Shown: positions 51,176 through 60,099, numbered from the stretch's first letter. The stretch is 64,000 bases of DNA from CALKAL01 sp051846895 (GCA_051846895.1 JBPYCQ010000007.1:1-64000), one strand, 5' to 3'. Program-made: numbers and translations. Notes: a model not told the origin generated them from the letters alone.

Positions 51176-51736
51176 ATGACAGAAATTATAGGAATTATAG
51201 TCGGGGGTGGTCAGTCTAAACGATTCGGATCTCCTAAAGCCTTTGCCAAATTAAATGATCTTCCGTTTTATCATTACTCTCTAAAGGCATTAACCCCGTT
51301 TTGTGACAAAATATTAATCGCTACTTCTGAAGAGTTAAAAGATAGTTTTAAGCAGACTGAGCAGATTAAAGTGATTATTGATGACCCCCAGTTCAAAGGT
51401 CAGGGGCCACTTGTTGGTATATTGTCTGCTATGAGGCAATATGAATCTTCATGGTATTTGGTTCTACCTGTTGATGTGCCATTTATAGAATCAGAAATTA
51501 TTGAACAGCTCTTGCAACACCTTACCCCTGATGTACAAGCAATTATCCCGATTGTTAGGGGCAGAGAACAACCGTTAATCGCCATTTATCATCATTCTGT
51601 GAAAGAAATAATTGCAGAACAACTTAGACAAGGTGAGTTCGCTTTAAAAACTTTAATGGAAAAAATCGAAATAACATTTGTACATTTTGAACAAGAAGAA
51701 CCTTTTAGAAATATTAATCGAAAAAGTGATTTGTAA
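51176..51736 (+). CDS. mobA: Molybdenum cofactor guanylyltransferase MobA
   Basis: Attaches GMP to molybdopterin to form the guanine dinucleotide cofactor used by nitrate reductase and other DMSO-reductase family enzymes. The nucleotide motif GIIVGGGQSKRFGSPKAFAK, a variant of the usual LAGGxSxRxGxxK, is at the N terminus. KVIIDDPQFKGQGPLVGILS and VLPVDVPFIESEI (metal-binding Asp) follow. At 186 residues it has normal length. Its presence implies an Mo-bisMGD enzyme elsewhere in the genome. Confidence 0.93.
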   Translation: MTEIIGIIVGGGQSKRFGSPKAFAKLNDLPFYHYSLKALTPFCDKILIATSEELKDSFKQTEQIKVIIDDPQFKGQGPLVGILSAMRQYESSWYLVLPVDVPFIESEIIEQLLQHLTPDVQAIIPIVRGREQPLIAIYHHSVKEIIAEQLRQGEFALKTLMEKIEITFVHFEQEEPFRNINRKSDL

Positions 51737-51769
51737 AGACAAAAATACTATAAACAGCCATACAATAAA

Positions 51770-51801
51770 AAATGACCAAATCCCTTTCGATTTAGTCATT
51801 T
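51770..51801. terminator. Terminator between mobA and the DUF454 gene
   Basis: AAATGACCAAATC pairs with GATTTAGTCATTT (one mismatch), loop of six bases. It overlaps the DUF454 stop codon and serves both convergent genes. Confidence 0.65.
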
Positions 51802-52155
51802 GGATGAAATATAAAGGCTTACTAATAACGCTATTAGAAATAGCATCAATTTAAGAGCGATTGGATCAACGAAAAAAAGTGCTGAAACAGTAATAAAGAT
51901 CCAAACCATTGAAATGGCAAAAATCTTTGTCTTTAGTGGTATCTTTTTCCCTTCTTGAAAAGCTCTAACGTAATCACCGAAATATTTATTGTACAGTACC
52001 CAATGGTGAAGTCGTTCCGAACTCCGAGCAAAACAGCCTGCTGCTAATAGTAATAAGGGTGTTGTTGGTATTAACGGTAAAACGACACCAACTAAACCGA
52101 CAGACAATGATAGCATGCCTAGTGAAAAGAAGATTGCTTTTTGATAGATCCACAA
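51796..52155 (-). CDS. YbaN/DUF454 family membrane protein
   Basis: About 119 residues with three or four membrane helices. The family core is LVGVVLPLIPTTPLLLLAAG followed by CFARSSERLHHWVLYNKYFG, an almost perfect DUF454 signature. Function unknown, though the family often lies near anaerobic or respiratory genes. Several TTG or GTG codons could start it; TTG at 52155, nine bases after GAGG, gives the usual N terminus. It is three bases from the YwiC-like gene, so the two are probably co-transcribed. Confidence 0.82.
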   Translation of the reverse strand: MWIYQKAIFFSLGMLSLSVGLVGVVLPLIPTTPLLLLAAGCFARSSERLHHWVLYNKYFGDYVRAFQEGKKIPLKTKIFAISMVWIFITVSALFFVDPIALKLMLFLIALLVSLYISSK

Positions 52156-52173
52156 TTTCAACAACCTCACTTT

Positions 52174-52908
52174 TTAGACAATTAAAACTAATGTTAAAAA
52201 GATAATCGCATTGATAATCTCTATGATGCCAGAATGCATGGGCTTAATAACACCTGTTCTTGGTGTGACCCAATCTTTAATAACTGATGGTAAGAAAGCA
52301 AAGATTAACATTTCCCATCTAATAATAAAAGGTAAGATGAGTAAAAAGATATGATACATATGTGATTTCCATTTAAACTTCGGATTTTTTAACTCGCGAA
52401 TTAATGATTTGATATAAAAAGCACTTCCAAGAAAGTAGGCCGTCGTCACAATTAATAAAAGAAACATTTCTGTCGTAACAGCTTCTTTTCCAATGTAATA
52501 ACTCGCCGCCCCACCAATAGTGAAGATTAAAATGCCACTCAAGTCATTAATTAAAGAACGTTCATTTCTTTTTTTAATAAAATAGACGCTAATTAATAGA
52601 AATGGAATCATTGCAAAACCAAACAGTGTCACCTCAGGCATGAAAATAACAATGGGTATTAAAAAGATAACCGCTGTAATACCATATCCTAACACCCAAG
52701 GCATCATTTTATCTGCTTTTCTTTTGTTTCTAAAAATATTTAATAGCGGTGTTGATGTTAGGTATAAGAAAAACCAACCGATAGCAAAGAAAAGGTGTAG
52801 CCAGTTTGGTTCCGTAAATAGGATGCCTAATAAGACAGGTAATAAGTACATAGCCCATGATCCATGCTCTTTAGGCAAAACGATTTTGCTTTTCTTTTTC
52901 TTAGCCAT
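52174..52908 (-). CDS. YwiC-like family membrane protein
   Basis: 244 residues, about eight membrane helices. The N terminus VLPKEHGSWAMYLLPVLLG is the YwiC signature, followed by WLHLFFAIGWFFLYLTSTPL and VIKDWVTPRTGVIKPM near the end. In B. subtilis ywiC lies next to narK-fnr and the nitrate reductase genes; its placement here beside the moco cluster and an Fnr-regulated gene agrees with a role in anaerobic respiration (inference). The ATG at 52908 follows GAAGGTG. Confidence 0.88.
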   Translation of the reverse strand: MAKKKKSKIVLPKEHGSWAMYLLPVLLGILFTEPNWLHLFFAIGWFFLYLTSTPLLNIFRNKRKADKMMPWVLGYGITAVIFLIPIVIFMPEVTLFGFAMIPFLLISVYFIKKRNERSLINDLSGILIFTIGGAASYYIGKEAVTTEMFLLLIVTTAYFLGSAFYIKSLIRELKNPKFKWKSHMYHIFLLILPFIIRWEMLIFAFLPSVIKDWVTPRTGVIKPMHSGIIEIINAIIFLTLVLIV

Positions 52909-52935
52909 ATTAACACCTTCTTTCATCATTCTATT

Positions 52936-52966
52936 AAAAGCAGGTCCAATATTGTAACCTGCTTTT
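52936..52966 (-). terminator. Terminator of the Ric gene
   Basis: AAAAGCAGGT and ACCTGCTTTT form a perfect 10-bp stem with an 11-base loop; on the minus strand a T-run follows. Confidence 0.75.
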
Positions 52967-52988
52967 AATCATACCTGTTTTTATCCTA

Positions 52989-53705
52989 TTAATCGAAATA
53001 TTCGTCCATCAAACGCGAGAAGAGAATATTATTTTCTAAATGGATATGCTCAAATAAATCTGATTCTAATTCTTCTAGTTTTAAATAAGTTAGTGTAAAT
53101 GTATTACAAGCACGAGGTGGAATTTTATAATCATTAGTAACTTCACGTATTTTCGATAATAATCTAATCGCTCCATCATGCTCATTCTCTAACTCGTGAA
53201 TGCGATCAATAATTTCCTTTAGTCGGTCAACATCAGTGCGGTCTTTTTCATGTTCGATGATTTCAGGAAATAAGTATTTTTCTTCAATATATTGGTGGTG
53301 TTCAAGTTCATCTTTTAACTGGTGATATAGTGTATAAACCGTTGTTAATTCTGGATGGTTCCCACCGTGTACACGTTGTACTTTAGTGACGTAAGTGCTT
53401 AATTCAGGTAAGACTTCATTCATATATTGATGGTGTCTTTTTATAATGTGGTCGATTAAAACACTATCTTTTTTTGCTGTCCAGTCAATTTGATTTTCCC
53501 TTTCAGATTCAGATGTTCTAAAAAGGTCGTTGATTTCTTGAAGTACAGCATCTTTATCTAAATTTTTTCTCTCAAGAGCTTCACCTATAGGTACATCCCC
53601 GGAGCAGCAGAAGTTAATTTTGTATTGTTTAAATATTTGACTCGCTCTTGCGAATTGTGTGACGATATCACCCGTTTTGGACTCCATCGTAAATCTTTGT
53701 TCCAT
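52989..53705 (-). CDS. ric: Iron-sulfur cluster repair di-iron protein Ric (ScdA)
   Basis: Restores iron-sulfur clusters damaged by nitric oxide or oxidants; made during nitrosative stress and anaerobic growth. The N-terminal ScdA domain holds Cys33-Cys34 in INFCCSGD (most relatives have CCGG), and the hemerythrin-like domain supplies His and Glu ligands: LIDHIIKRHHQYM, HGGNHPELT, HHQYIEEKYLFPEI, LENEHDGA and HIHLENNILF. The length of 238 residues is normal. Its promoter carries a perfect Fnr site. Confidence 0.93.
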   Translation of the reverse strand: MEQRFTMESKTGDIVTQFARASQIFKQYKINFCCSGDVPIGEALERKNLDKDAVLQEINDLFRTSESERENQIDWTAKKDSVLIDHIIKRHHQYMNEVLPELSTYVTKVQRVHGGNHPELTTVYTLYHQLKDELEHHQYIEEKYLFPEIIEHEKDRTDVDRLKEIIDRIHELENEHDGAIRLLSKIREVTNDYKIPPRACNTFTLTYLKLEELESDLFEHIHLENNILFSRLMDEYFD

Positions 53706-53735
53706 AAATATCCCTCCTGTTTTACGTTCAATCTA

Positions 53736-53778
53736 AATTTAACCCATTCTTTCTATGTAATCTGTGAGTTATATCACA
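53736..53778 (-). promoter_or_regulatory. Fnr box and -10 of ric
   Basis: TGTGA-GTTATA-TCACA (53763-53778) is a perfect Fnr site. On the minus strand TAAATT (53741-53736) is centred 32 bp away, so the box sits at -41.5, exactly as at the radical SAM gene. Activation by Fnr without oxygen is expected (inference from site and position). Confidence 0.85.
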
Positions 53779-53793
53779 CTTAAGGGAAAAAAT

Positions 53794-53913
53794 ATGAACA
53801 ATCTTTTAACGGAGATTGATTTAATCAATGAAATTCCTATGTTTTGGTCGTTTATGCTTGTTCAATTTTTAGCAAAAAAGAACATTCAAATTGATTTGTC
53901 CCAAAAACGATAG
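53794..53913 (+). CDS. Possible 39-residue small protein
   Basis: ATG at 53794 with AAGGGA seven bases upstream opens 39 codons: MNNLLTEIDLINEIPMFWSF, then MLVQFLAKKNIQIDLSQKR. It has a hydrophobic middle and polar ends, and overlaps a hairpin (ATAGGTAA/TTACCTAT) at its stop. It begins only 16 bases after the Fnr box of ric, divergently. No family is recognised; real expression is unproven. Confidence 0.35.
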   Translation: MNNLLTEIDLINEIPMFWSFMLVQFLAKKNIQIDLSQKR

Positions 53914-53975
53914 GTAATATTTTATATTTTACCTATATAAAGGGTCAAACATTTGAATGTTCTACAAGATAAAGG

Positions 53976-56093
53976 TTATGTTCTGTTCCAAAAACGTTGT
54001 TGTGCAATAGCGGAGATAAAGTCTTGACTAAAATCAGGGTTATTGGCTGCAAATACAACCCCAGCTAAGTTATTATTTTCTGTTCTATTTATAAATGGCT
54101 GCCCTGTAGTGGCAACACCAATGGGTTTATATCGTTTGTATTGTTCATTGACGAATTCCATAATATCTTGTTTGAATTTTGCTTCATTATCTGCTGTACC
54201 ACCAACAACATAGATTGAATCGTATAGTACAGGGTAAGTAGTGGTAAATGTTTCGTTCACTTCAATTTTTGTACCGCAATGGCCTGTTACTACTCCAAGT
54301 TTTTCACTAATTATATCCATGAAAACCCAGTTTTCTTTAAGGTAATTTAATACATGAGTCACTTCTTCTCCATTAAATCCATCACCGATAAGAACGCCTA
54401 CCTTTTGAGTATAAGGCAAATGAGGCGTAGTCGCTTGGCTAAGAGACGGATAACTTGTTGATACGGGTACATTTGTCCCTTTTGGTCGGTCTACACCAAT
54501 ATGATCAGCAATCGTACATGCCAGTTCAGTGTCAACATTAGCCCACATTTCTACATTCTGTTGTCTAACAGATTTACTTTTGACATATCCAAGGTGATAA
54601 ATAAATGTATGGGTTAGATCTTGTTTTTCTGCGAGTGATAAACTATTCCAAAATATTCTAGCCTGTGAGAAGAAGTCATAAAACGATTCACTTGGTAGCT
54701 CTCTTGTTATATGTCCATCTACTTCTTCTGGATAATGGACATAACCGCCTTCTTCAAATGAAGCCTCTGAAGGTGTATTACCAGCTAATGAATTGTTATG
54801 ATAATTGACATAATCAACATCAATACGATGTCTTTGATAACTATCTCGTAAATTATAATTTTTCTCAACGATTGGTTTGTTAACTGGAATGTCTTCGATA
54901 TTTGCGGAATGTTGACGGTATAATTCTGTATCTCTATAAGCGATCGCTCTTCCTTGTAATACGGGATCATTTGTAAATCCGATTCCTGGAACAACATTGG
55001 ATGGATCAAAGACAGATTGTTCTTCTTCAGCAAAGAAATTATCTACTAAACGATTTAATGTCATTTTACCAACGTAATGTACAGGCACGACTTCTTCTGG
55101 CCATAGTTTTGTATCATCTAAAATATCGAAGTCGTAATTGAACTGTTCTTCTTCATCGATTAACTGAATACCTAATTCATATTCTGGGTACGCCCCCATT
55201 TTAATCGCTTCAACGATATCTCGGCGGTGAAAGTCTGGATCAACACCACCAATAATATTTGCCTCATCAAGTAATAATGAATGGACACCTAGCTTAGGTT
55301 CCCATTTAAATCTTACAAAAGTAGATTTTCCATGTTCATTAATAAAACGAAACGTATTAATTGGCCAACCAGACATCATTCGCCAGCTTCTTGGACGTCC
55401 TCTCATTGACATGAGCCACATAACCATATGTGCAGACTCCTGGTTGTTTGCTACATAGTCCCAAAATGAATCATGAGCGACAGTTGCCTGTGGAATATCT
55501 GTGATCGGATTAGGTTTTACAGAGTGTGTTACATCCATGAACTTCATAGCATCCGCAAGAATGAAAATAGGAAATTGGAGTGCTAACATATCGTAATTTC
55601 CTTCTTGGGTATAAAACTTAGTTGCAAATCCACGTATATCTACTGCAGTATCTTTAGAACCTTTACTTCCGATAAAGTTTGAAAAACGAACAAATACAGG
55701 TGTTTTACGACCTGCTTCTCCTAGAAAATGTGCACGTGTCAGATGTCTTAAAGATTCATAGGTTTCAAATTCTCCGTACACTCCGAAACCTCTAGCATGA
55801 ACGACTTTTTCGGGTATGCGCTCCCTGTTAAAATGTGTCTGCTTTTTGTAAAAATGAAAATCCTGTAGTAGTGACGGGCCACGCCTACCCGCTCTTAATG
55901 AGGTTGTGTCATTAGATACCTTTATGCCACTTTCTTCGGTCATCTTTTCTCCAGGACCAGTATTTCGCCTCCGGTATTGTTCAAGCTGTTGATCTTTAGG
56001 GTCTTTGGGGCCAGGATTCATATGTCTTTCTTCTGTTGGTTGTTGGTTTTTATTATCTTTTGATTGAGATTTTTTATGTTGATCCTTATCCAT
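53976..56093 (-). CDS. Large-subunit catalase-family protein with altered active site
   Basis: 705 residues, the length of KatE-type catalases with a C-terminal glutamine amidotransferase-like domain (from about residue 560). The catalytic His99 (VVHARGFGVYG) and haem-binding Tyr386 (GRAIAYRDT, RxxxY) are present, and most of the fold is normal (FVRFSN, DTAVDIRGFATKFYTQEGNYD). However, where catalases read GNYDLVGNNxPVFF this protein reads GNYDMLALQFPIFI, so the essential distal Asn is replaced (L172-Q173), and the conserved His of GxHTF is Asn246. Efficient H2O2 dismutation is doubtful. Confidence 0.85.
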   Translation of the reverse strand: MDKDQHKKSQSKDNKNQQPTEERHMNPGPKDPKDQQLEQYRRRNTGPGEKMTEESGIKVSNDTTSLRAGRRGPSLLQDFHFYKKQTHFNRERIPEKVVHARGFGVYGEFETYESLRHLTRAHFLGEAGRKTPVFVRFSNFIGSKGSKDTAVDIRGFATKFYTQEGNYDMLALQFPIFILADAMKFMDVTHSVKPNPITDIPQATVAHDSFWDYVANNQESAHMVMWLMSMRGRPRSWRMMSGWPINTFRFINEHGKSTFVRFKWEPKLGVHSLLLDEANIIGGVDPDFHRRDIVEAIKMGAYPEYELGIQLIDEEEQFNYDFDILDDTKLWPEEVVPVHYVGKMTLNRLVDNFFAEEEQSVFDPSNVVPGIGFTNDPVLQGRAIAYRDTELYRQHSANIEDIPVNKPIVEKNYNLRDSYQRHRIDVDYVNYHNNSLAGNTPSEASFEEGGYVHYPEEVDGHITRELPSESFYDFFSQARIFWNSLSLAEKQDLTHTFIYHLGYVKSKSVRQQNVEMWANVDTELACTIADHIGVDRPKGTNVPVSTSYPSLSQATTPHLPYTQKVGVLIGDGFNGEEVTHVLNYLKENWVFMDIISEKLGVVTGHCGTKIEVNETFTTTYPVLYDSIYVVGGTADNEAKFKQDIMEFVNEQYKRYKPIGVATTGQPFINRTENNNLAGVVFAANNPDFSQDFISAIAQQRFWNRT

Positions 56094-56332
56094 TCAATCA
56101 CCTTTCCTATCTTAATATTTTTAGACTATTAGATAATATGAAGCGTACTCTTCCTATATACGTTTTTTGTTATTTTTTAGAATATCTTTTCATAAAGGCT
56201 CGTCTAATACATTTTTTTGTAAAAAAACGAACACCTTGATTTAGTTAAAAATAATTGCCTGTCATTTCTGAGTGATTGTCTTCATCTAATAGTAATAAGA
56301 ATATTCAAATAATAACAACTGAGGTGATAAGA

Positions 56333-56542
56333 GTGGCGAACAGATCTAAGATGAAGGATCCTGGTTTACTTCTGACGGTTGCGCTAGTTGTTTACGCCTT
56401 ATTCGTCTTTTTGTGGTGGCCGGCGCAAACGTATTGGTTAGGCGTCTCACTTGTTGGTTGGCTTATGTTTTTTGGCTTATTTTATTGGTTTTTGCTCGGA
56501 GTCATTTATGTCATTTGGATTGAGAAAAAAGAGGAGCAATAA
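56333..56542 (+). CDS. Small membrane subunit of a sodium/solute symporter
   Basis: 69 residues with two membrane helices (LLLTVALVVYALFVFLWWPA and WLMFFGLFYWFLLGVIYVI), ending in a charged KKEEQ tail. This is the shape of the DUF997-like small subunits (YhdT type) that accompany SSF transporters. The GTG at 56333 follows GAGGTG. It lies 26 bases before the SSF gene, forming the usual pair. Confidence 0.75.
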   Translation: MANRSKMKDPGLLLTVALVVYALFVFLWWPAQTYWLGVSLVGWLMFFGLFYWFLLGVIYVIWIEKKEEQ

Positions 56543-56568
56543 ATCTTTGAAAAAGGAGAGGATGAGCA

Positions 56569-58002
56569 ATGAGAGTAACGGAATCAGTCATTTTATTAAC
56601 ATATTTATTAATTATGACTTTAATAGGAATTTATTTTTATAAACGAGCTCGTCAGTCAGAAAGCGATTATTTTACAGCGGGAAGAAGCATTAACACGTTT
56701 GTTGGTGCTTTTGCCATCTTCGCCGCTGTTGCCAGTTCAAGTTCGTTACTAGGTGCCGTTGGTGGTGGAGTGAAAAACGGGTTACCTTACTTTTTCACAT
56801 ATGCTTTTGGTGTTATTGCTATCTTGCCTTTTGCAATGTTTTTAGTCGCGGGTCAAATTCGCCGGGCTGGTGTTAAAACAGTTCCGGACTTTTTCAAACA
56901 ACGATTTGGGACATCCGTACAAATTATCGCTGCAGTTATAGTCGTTATTGGGATGACTTTTTATATGGTCCCACAGCTTACGGCGGCTGGAATTATTGGA
57001 TCTTACGTCCTTGGATTAGATTATTTAACAGCAGTTATTGTTTTAGGGTTAGGTTTTACGTTGTATGCGGCTCTCGGTGGGATGTGGGCAATTACGTACA
57101 CTGACCTTATACAAGGGGCCATCATGATCATTGGTATCGTCATATTAGCTCTATTCATATTAAGTGATTTTGGTAGTTTAACCGTTTTATTAAATGAAGC
57201 TTTAGCTGTTGATCCAACGTTTGGGGACATGAAGCTACCATGGATGAGTTATTTTGGAATTTTTATAGCGTTTTTGTGGTTTGGAATTATCTCCCCATCG
57301 GTCATCATGCGTAATTTTGCTTCAAAAGATGCGAAAACAGCACGACGCACTGGGATGTGGGGAACATTAATTTATTTAACGTTATTTTTGGCAGGATTCG
57401 TTGTCACTGTTGCGGGGGCACAGTTAGGTATTCTCGAATCGTTAGATAATACGGATATGATTTTCGTTAACGTGATTGAGACCTACTTACCACCTATTTT
57501 AGGCGGGGTTATGTTGGCTGGTTTATTAGCTGCAATCATGTCATCAGCAGATGCGATGTTGTTAGCGATTTCAGCAGGCATTGCTCATGATATTTATAAA
57601 GAACATATTAATAAAAATGCGAGTGAGAGATTTGTTACAGGTTTTGGTTTAATCGTGATGATTTTTGCCAGTATCGTTGGAATCATCATTGCCATTGAAC
57701 CTCCTGGAATTATTGCTGTCATGGTCGGTTGGGTCGGTGGATTTTTACTATCTTCGTTTGGTTTTCCACTTGTTCTCGGAATTTGGTGGAAGCGAGCTAA
57801 CAAACATGGTGCTCTTGTTGGAATGGTCAGTGGTGCATTGATGTTTGTTATATTAATGGTTTTTGCAGATTTACCTACAAATGCAGAGCCGATTATCGCT
57901 GCGCCTATATCTTTAGCATTAATGATTATTGTTAGTTTAATGACTGAGCCACCATCAAGACAAATGCAAGATAGAGTCGATTATTATCATGGAATCAAAT
58001 AG
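56569..58002 (+). CDS. Sodium:solute symporter family (SSF) transporter
   Basis: 477 residues, 13 predicted membrane helices. The first helices hold SESDYFTAGRSINTFVGAFA, the SSF start, then SSSSLLGAVGGGVKNGLPYF. The signature GGVMLAGLLAAIMSSADAML is near residue 315 and MGEPPS-like TEPPSR ends the core. It probably imports a monocarboxylate (acetate-like) or similar organic anion with Na+. The small subunit gene precedes it, so the pair is an operon with the gene at 58021. Confidence 0.88.
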   Translation: MRVTESVILLTYLLIMTLIGIYFYKRARQSESDYFTAGRSINTFVGAFAIFAAVASSSSLLGAVGGGVKNGLPYFFTYAFGVIAILPFAMFLVAGQIRRAGVKTVPDFFKQRFGTSVQIIAAVIVVIGMTFYMVPQLTAAGIIGSYVLGLDYLTAVIVLGLGFTLYAALGGMWAITYTDLIQGAIMIIGIVILALFILSDFGSLTVLLNEALAVDPTFGDMKLPWMSYFGIFIAFLWFGIISPSVIMRNFASKDAKTARRTGMWGTLIYLTLFLAGFVVTVAGAQLGILESLDNTDMIFVNVIETYLPPILGGVMLAGLLAAIMSSADAMLLAISAGIAHDIYKEHINKNASERFVTGFGLIVMIFASIVGIIIAIEPPGIIAVMVGWVGGFLLSSFGFPLVLGIWWKRANKHGALVGMVSGALMFVILMVFADLPTNAEPIIAAPISLALMIIVSLMTEPPSRQMQDRVDYYHGIK

Positions 58003-58020
58003 ATAGAAGGGTGATTCAAT

Positions 58021-58608
58021 ATGCGTCATAAAAAGAAGCTGCAAATTAAACGTATAGGTCATTCGGAAATTACTAAAGAAAATGTATATCGGTATATTTA
58101 TAAAGGACTGCCCTTTACAAATAGACTTAACAAACAAATCAACGTAAATTATTTAAAAAATAATAGTGAACAATGTCAACTTATTTATCATCCTTTTTGG
58201 TTAGCAAAAACAGTAATTGTAGCTGAAAGGCCACCTTTTCCGCCACGTAAAACACCGAACATGATTTTTGTTGATGCGGTTTCGGGGTATCGGGGGGTAT
58301 TTTCAAGTGTACCAGTTATACAGAAGGTGGAAGTAAATGGCGATGAACTGAGAAAGTTAGTGATTAATCAAGAAGAAGAGGTGAAAAAGTATATTGAAGA
58401 TGTTCAGCAAAAACAAATTAATCGCTCATATATACTGAAAAAGCCTTTACATGAACTCCACGACCTCTTTTTAGCGTATTTACCAATATGGAAGGTAAAT
58501 ATAAAGTTAGATACAATCAATAAAATCTATTATGTTAATGGAAATACAGGAGAGCTTGAGAACTTTATGGCTAACAGATGGGAGAGTAGGGAGGATTTGA
58601 TAAGTTAA
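58021..58608 (+). CDS. Protein of unknown function in the symporter operon
   Basis: 195 residues, soluble, basic, no membrane helix. Mixed alpha/beta: RIGHSEITKENVYRYIYKGL, then CQLIYHPFWLAKTVIVAERP, a FIFVDAVSGYRGVFSSVPV strand pair, and YLPIWKVNIKLDTINKIYYV near the end. It starts 19 bases after the symporter stop and has no terminator between, so co-transcription is likely. I do not recognise a family. It may assist uptake or regulate the transporter, but this is unsupported. Confidence 0.6.
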   Translation: MRHKKKLQIKRIGHSEITKENVYRYIYKGLPFTNRLNKQINVNYLKNNSEQCQLIYHPFWLAKTVIVAERPPFPPRKTPNMIFVDAVSGYRGVFSSVPVIQKVEVNGDELRKLVINQEEEVKKYIEDVQQKQINRSYILKKPLHELHDLFLAYLPIWKVNIKLDTINKIYYVNGNTGELENFMANRWESREDLIS

Positions 58609-58688
58609 GAGGCAGTGAAAATAGTTATAAAATTAATGCATCAAATAGCACCGTGAATATTCTTTGTGTACTTTAGGGTGGCTGGTTA

Positions 58689-58736
58689 AGACTCCTGGTC
58701 GACGAAGACATGGCATTGTTTGTCGATCTGGAGTCT
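58689..58736 (+). ncRNA. Long hairpin after the symporter operon, possible structured RNA
   Basis: AGACTCC and GGAGTCT (58689-58695, 58730-58736) enclose GGTCGACGAA (58697-58706) pairing with TTTGTCGATC (58719-58728) through two wobble pairs, giving 17 pairs with one T-T mismatch and a 12-base loop. No T-run follows, so it is not a standard terminator. It could be an RNA stability element or part of a small RNA. Confidence 0.45.
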
Positions 58737-58828
58737 ACGCATTCCTGCGCCTGTTAGTTCATTATCTCATTTGGTTATTATAATTTAGTTATATCCTGAA
58801 CCTATTATCCACGAAATAATTTATAAAT

Positions 58829-58975
58829 CTATTTGTAAATGACCATGGCACTAAAAGTGAATATCGAATATGAAAATTTGATATCTATTAATTCTAAAGA
58901 AGGGTCATTTAAAAATTGATTGATGCGCTTATCCAGAGTTTTTTCAGTTGCTGCAGAAAACGTTTTTACTTTCAA
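58829..58975 (-). CDS. Sporulation peptide, Cse60/DUF2758-like
   Basis: 48 residues read by hand on the minus strand: start TTG at 58975 after AAGGAGATGG, KVKTFSAATEKTLDKRINQF, then LNDPSLELIDIKFSYSIF and a FSAMVIYK end. B. subtilis Cse60 has the same layout, a KVF/KTF strand, a helix of about 20 residues, then DIKYxxx...YSAMIIY, so the family call is likely although the peptide is shorter. Cse60 is made in the mother cell during sporulation. It ends just before the intergenic hairpin. Confidence 0.6.
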   Translation of the reverse strand: MKVKTFSAATEKTLDKRINQFLNDPSLELIDIKFSYSIFTFSAMVIYK

Positions 58976-59034
58976 GCTACCATCTCCTTAATTTTAAAAA
59001 AATGTCTAAACAAATACATAGCAAACTGACTATC

Positions 59035-60027
59035 TTAAAAACCGTCTACATATTCCCCTCTAATTGGATTCAAGTTATTCTCAAATTTAATTCTCAATGA
59101 TTGTGACTCGAATAGGTCTTGTCCATTAGATACTTGAAAATGGATATGCCGTTCACTTGAGTTACCTGAATTACCGACAAGGCCAATAAAATCTCCAGCT
59201 TTTACTTCATCACCTTCATTAACTGTTAAACTACCTTCTTTTAAATGACCAATAATACTATATTCTTGATGGTCATGTTCAATAATGACGTAATTCCCAA
59301 GTGGGTTTTCGGTATTAGTTTCAACACCTGGCTTATTATCTTTTAGACTATTTTCTGTTGCTACAACAATTCCTTCCTTAGGTGCAACTGCATCTTTGCC
59401 GAAAGCATAATAATTTTCATTTACTGTTGGGTCACCGTCGTATGAATAGCCATCCTTTACAATGAGTAAATCGTAAGCATATCTTTGGCTTTCGAGTGGG
59501 TAATGATAATTTACAAGCTCATTTGTTCCACCCCACCCAACATACCATTTTTCATTGATTGGCATTTGGTATGTATTTTCTGTATACACATTGTCCGACT
59601 CTAGATTAGCTTTAATAGGTACGATTAAAATTCCTTCGATAATTAGGTCGCTAGAAAAATAAGCTCTAACCCCTTTACTTTGATCGTCACTCATCCACTG
59701 GTATTCGCTCTGATCACCAAGTTTAGTAGTTGATACTAAGTGATATGAGGCGATACCCTTATTAAAGTCTTCTCCCATTCTTTTAAATTGGTCTTCAGTA
59801 ACCATAGATTTGAAGTCATCACTAGTTTGACTGTAAATATCTTTAAATTGATTATTTAAAAATAAATCAATAAATTGTTCGGCTGACTCTAGTTTTACTA
59901 TTTTGTCCTCTTCATGCTGATCAATCGTTAATGATTCTGTCTTTGTTTGCGTATTATTTTTAAAAAACATATACGTCACTCCTATTACAGCAACTAAACA
60001 AATAATAATAATTAATATTTTCTTCAT
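59035..60027 (-). CDS. M23-family metallopeptidase with DUF3887 domain
   Basis: 330 residues. An N-terminal signal or anchor (KKILIIIICLVAVIGVTYMF) is followed by a DUF3887-like domain (residues 45-120: FIDLFLNNQFKDIYSQTSDD) and a LytM/M23 domain (about 175-325). M23 zinc ligands: His of NYHYPLESQRYAYD with the following Asp, then HIHFQV near residue 296; VAPKEGIVVATE and NYVIIEHDHQEYSIIGHL complete the fold. It probably trims peptidoglycan cross-bridges outside the cell. GAGTG precedes the ATG. Confidence 0.87.
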   Translation of the reverse strand: MKKILIIIICLVAVIGVTYMFFKNNTQTKTESLTIDQHEEDKIVKLESAEQFIDLFLNNQFKDIYSQTSDDFKSMVTEDQFKRMGEDFNKGIASYHLVSTTKLGDQSEYQWMSDDQSKGVRAYFSSDLIIEGILIVPIKANLESDNVYTENTYQMPINEKWYVGWGGTNELVNYHYPLESQRYAYDLLIVKDGYSYDGDPTVNENYYAFGKDAVAPKEGIVVATENSLKDNKPGVETNTENPLGNYVIIEHDHQEYSIIGHLKEGSLTVNEGDEVKAGDFIGLVGNSGNSSERHIHFQVSNGQDLFESQSLRIKFENNLNPIRGEYVDGF

Positions 60028-60099
60028 GATTCACACTCCGATAAAATTCATATTTCTAAAAGGTAATGGGCAAACTATTATAAAACAGGGGGTGTCGTG

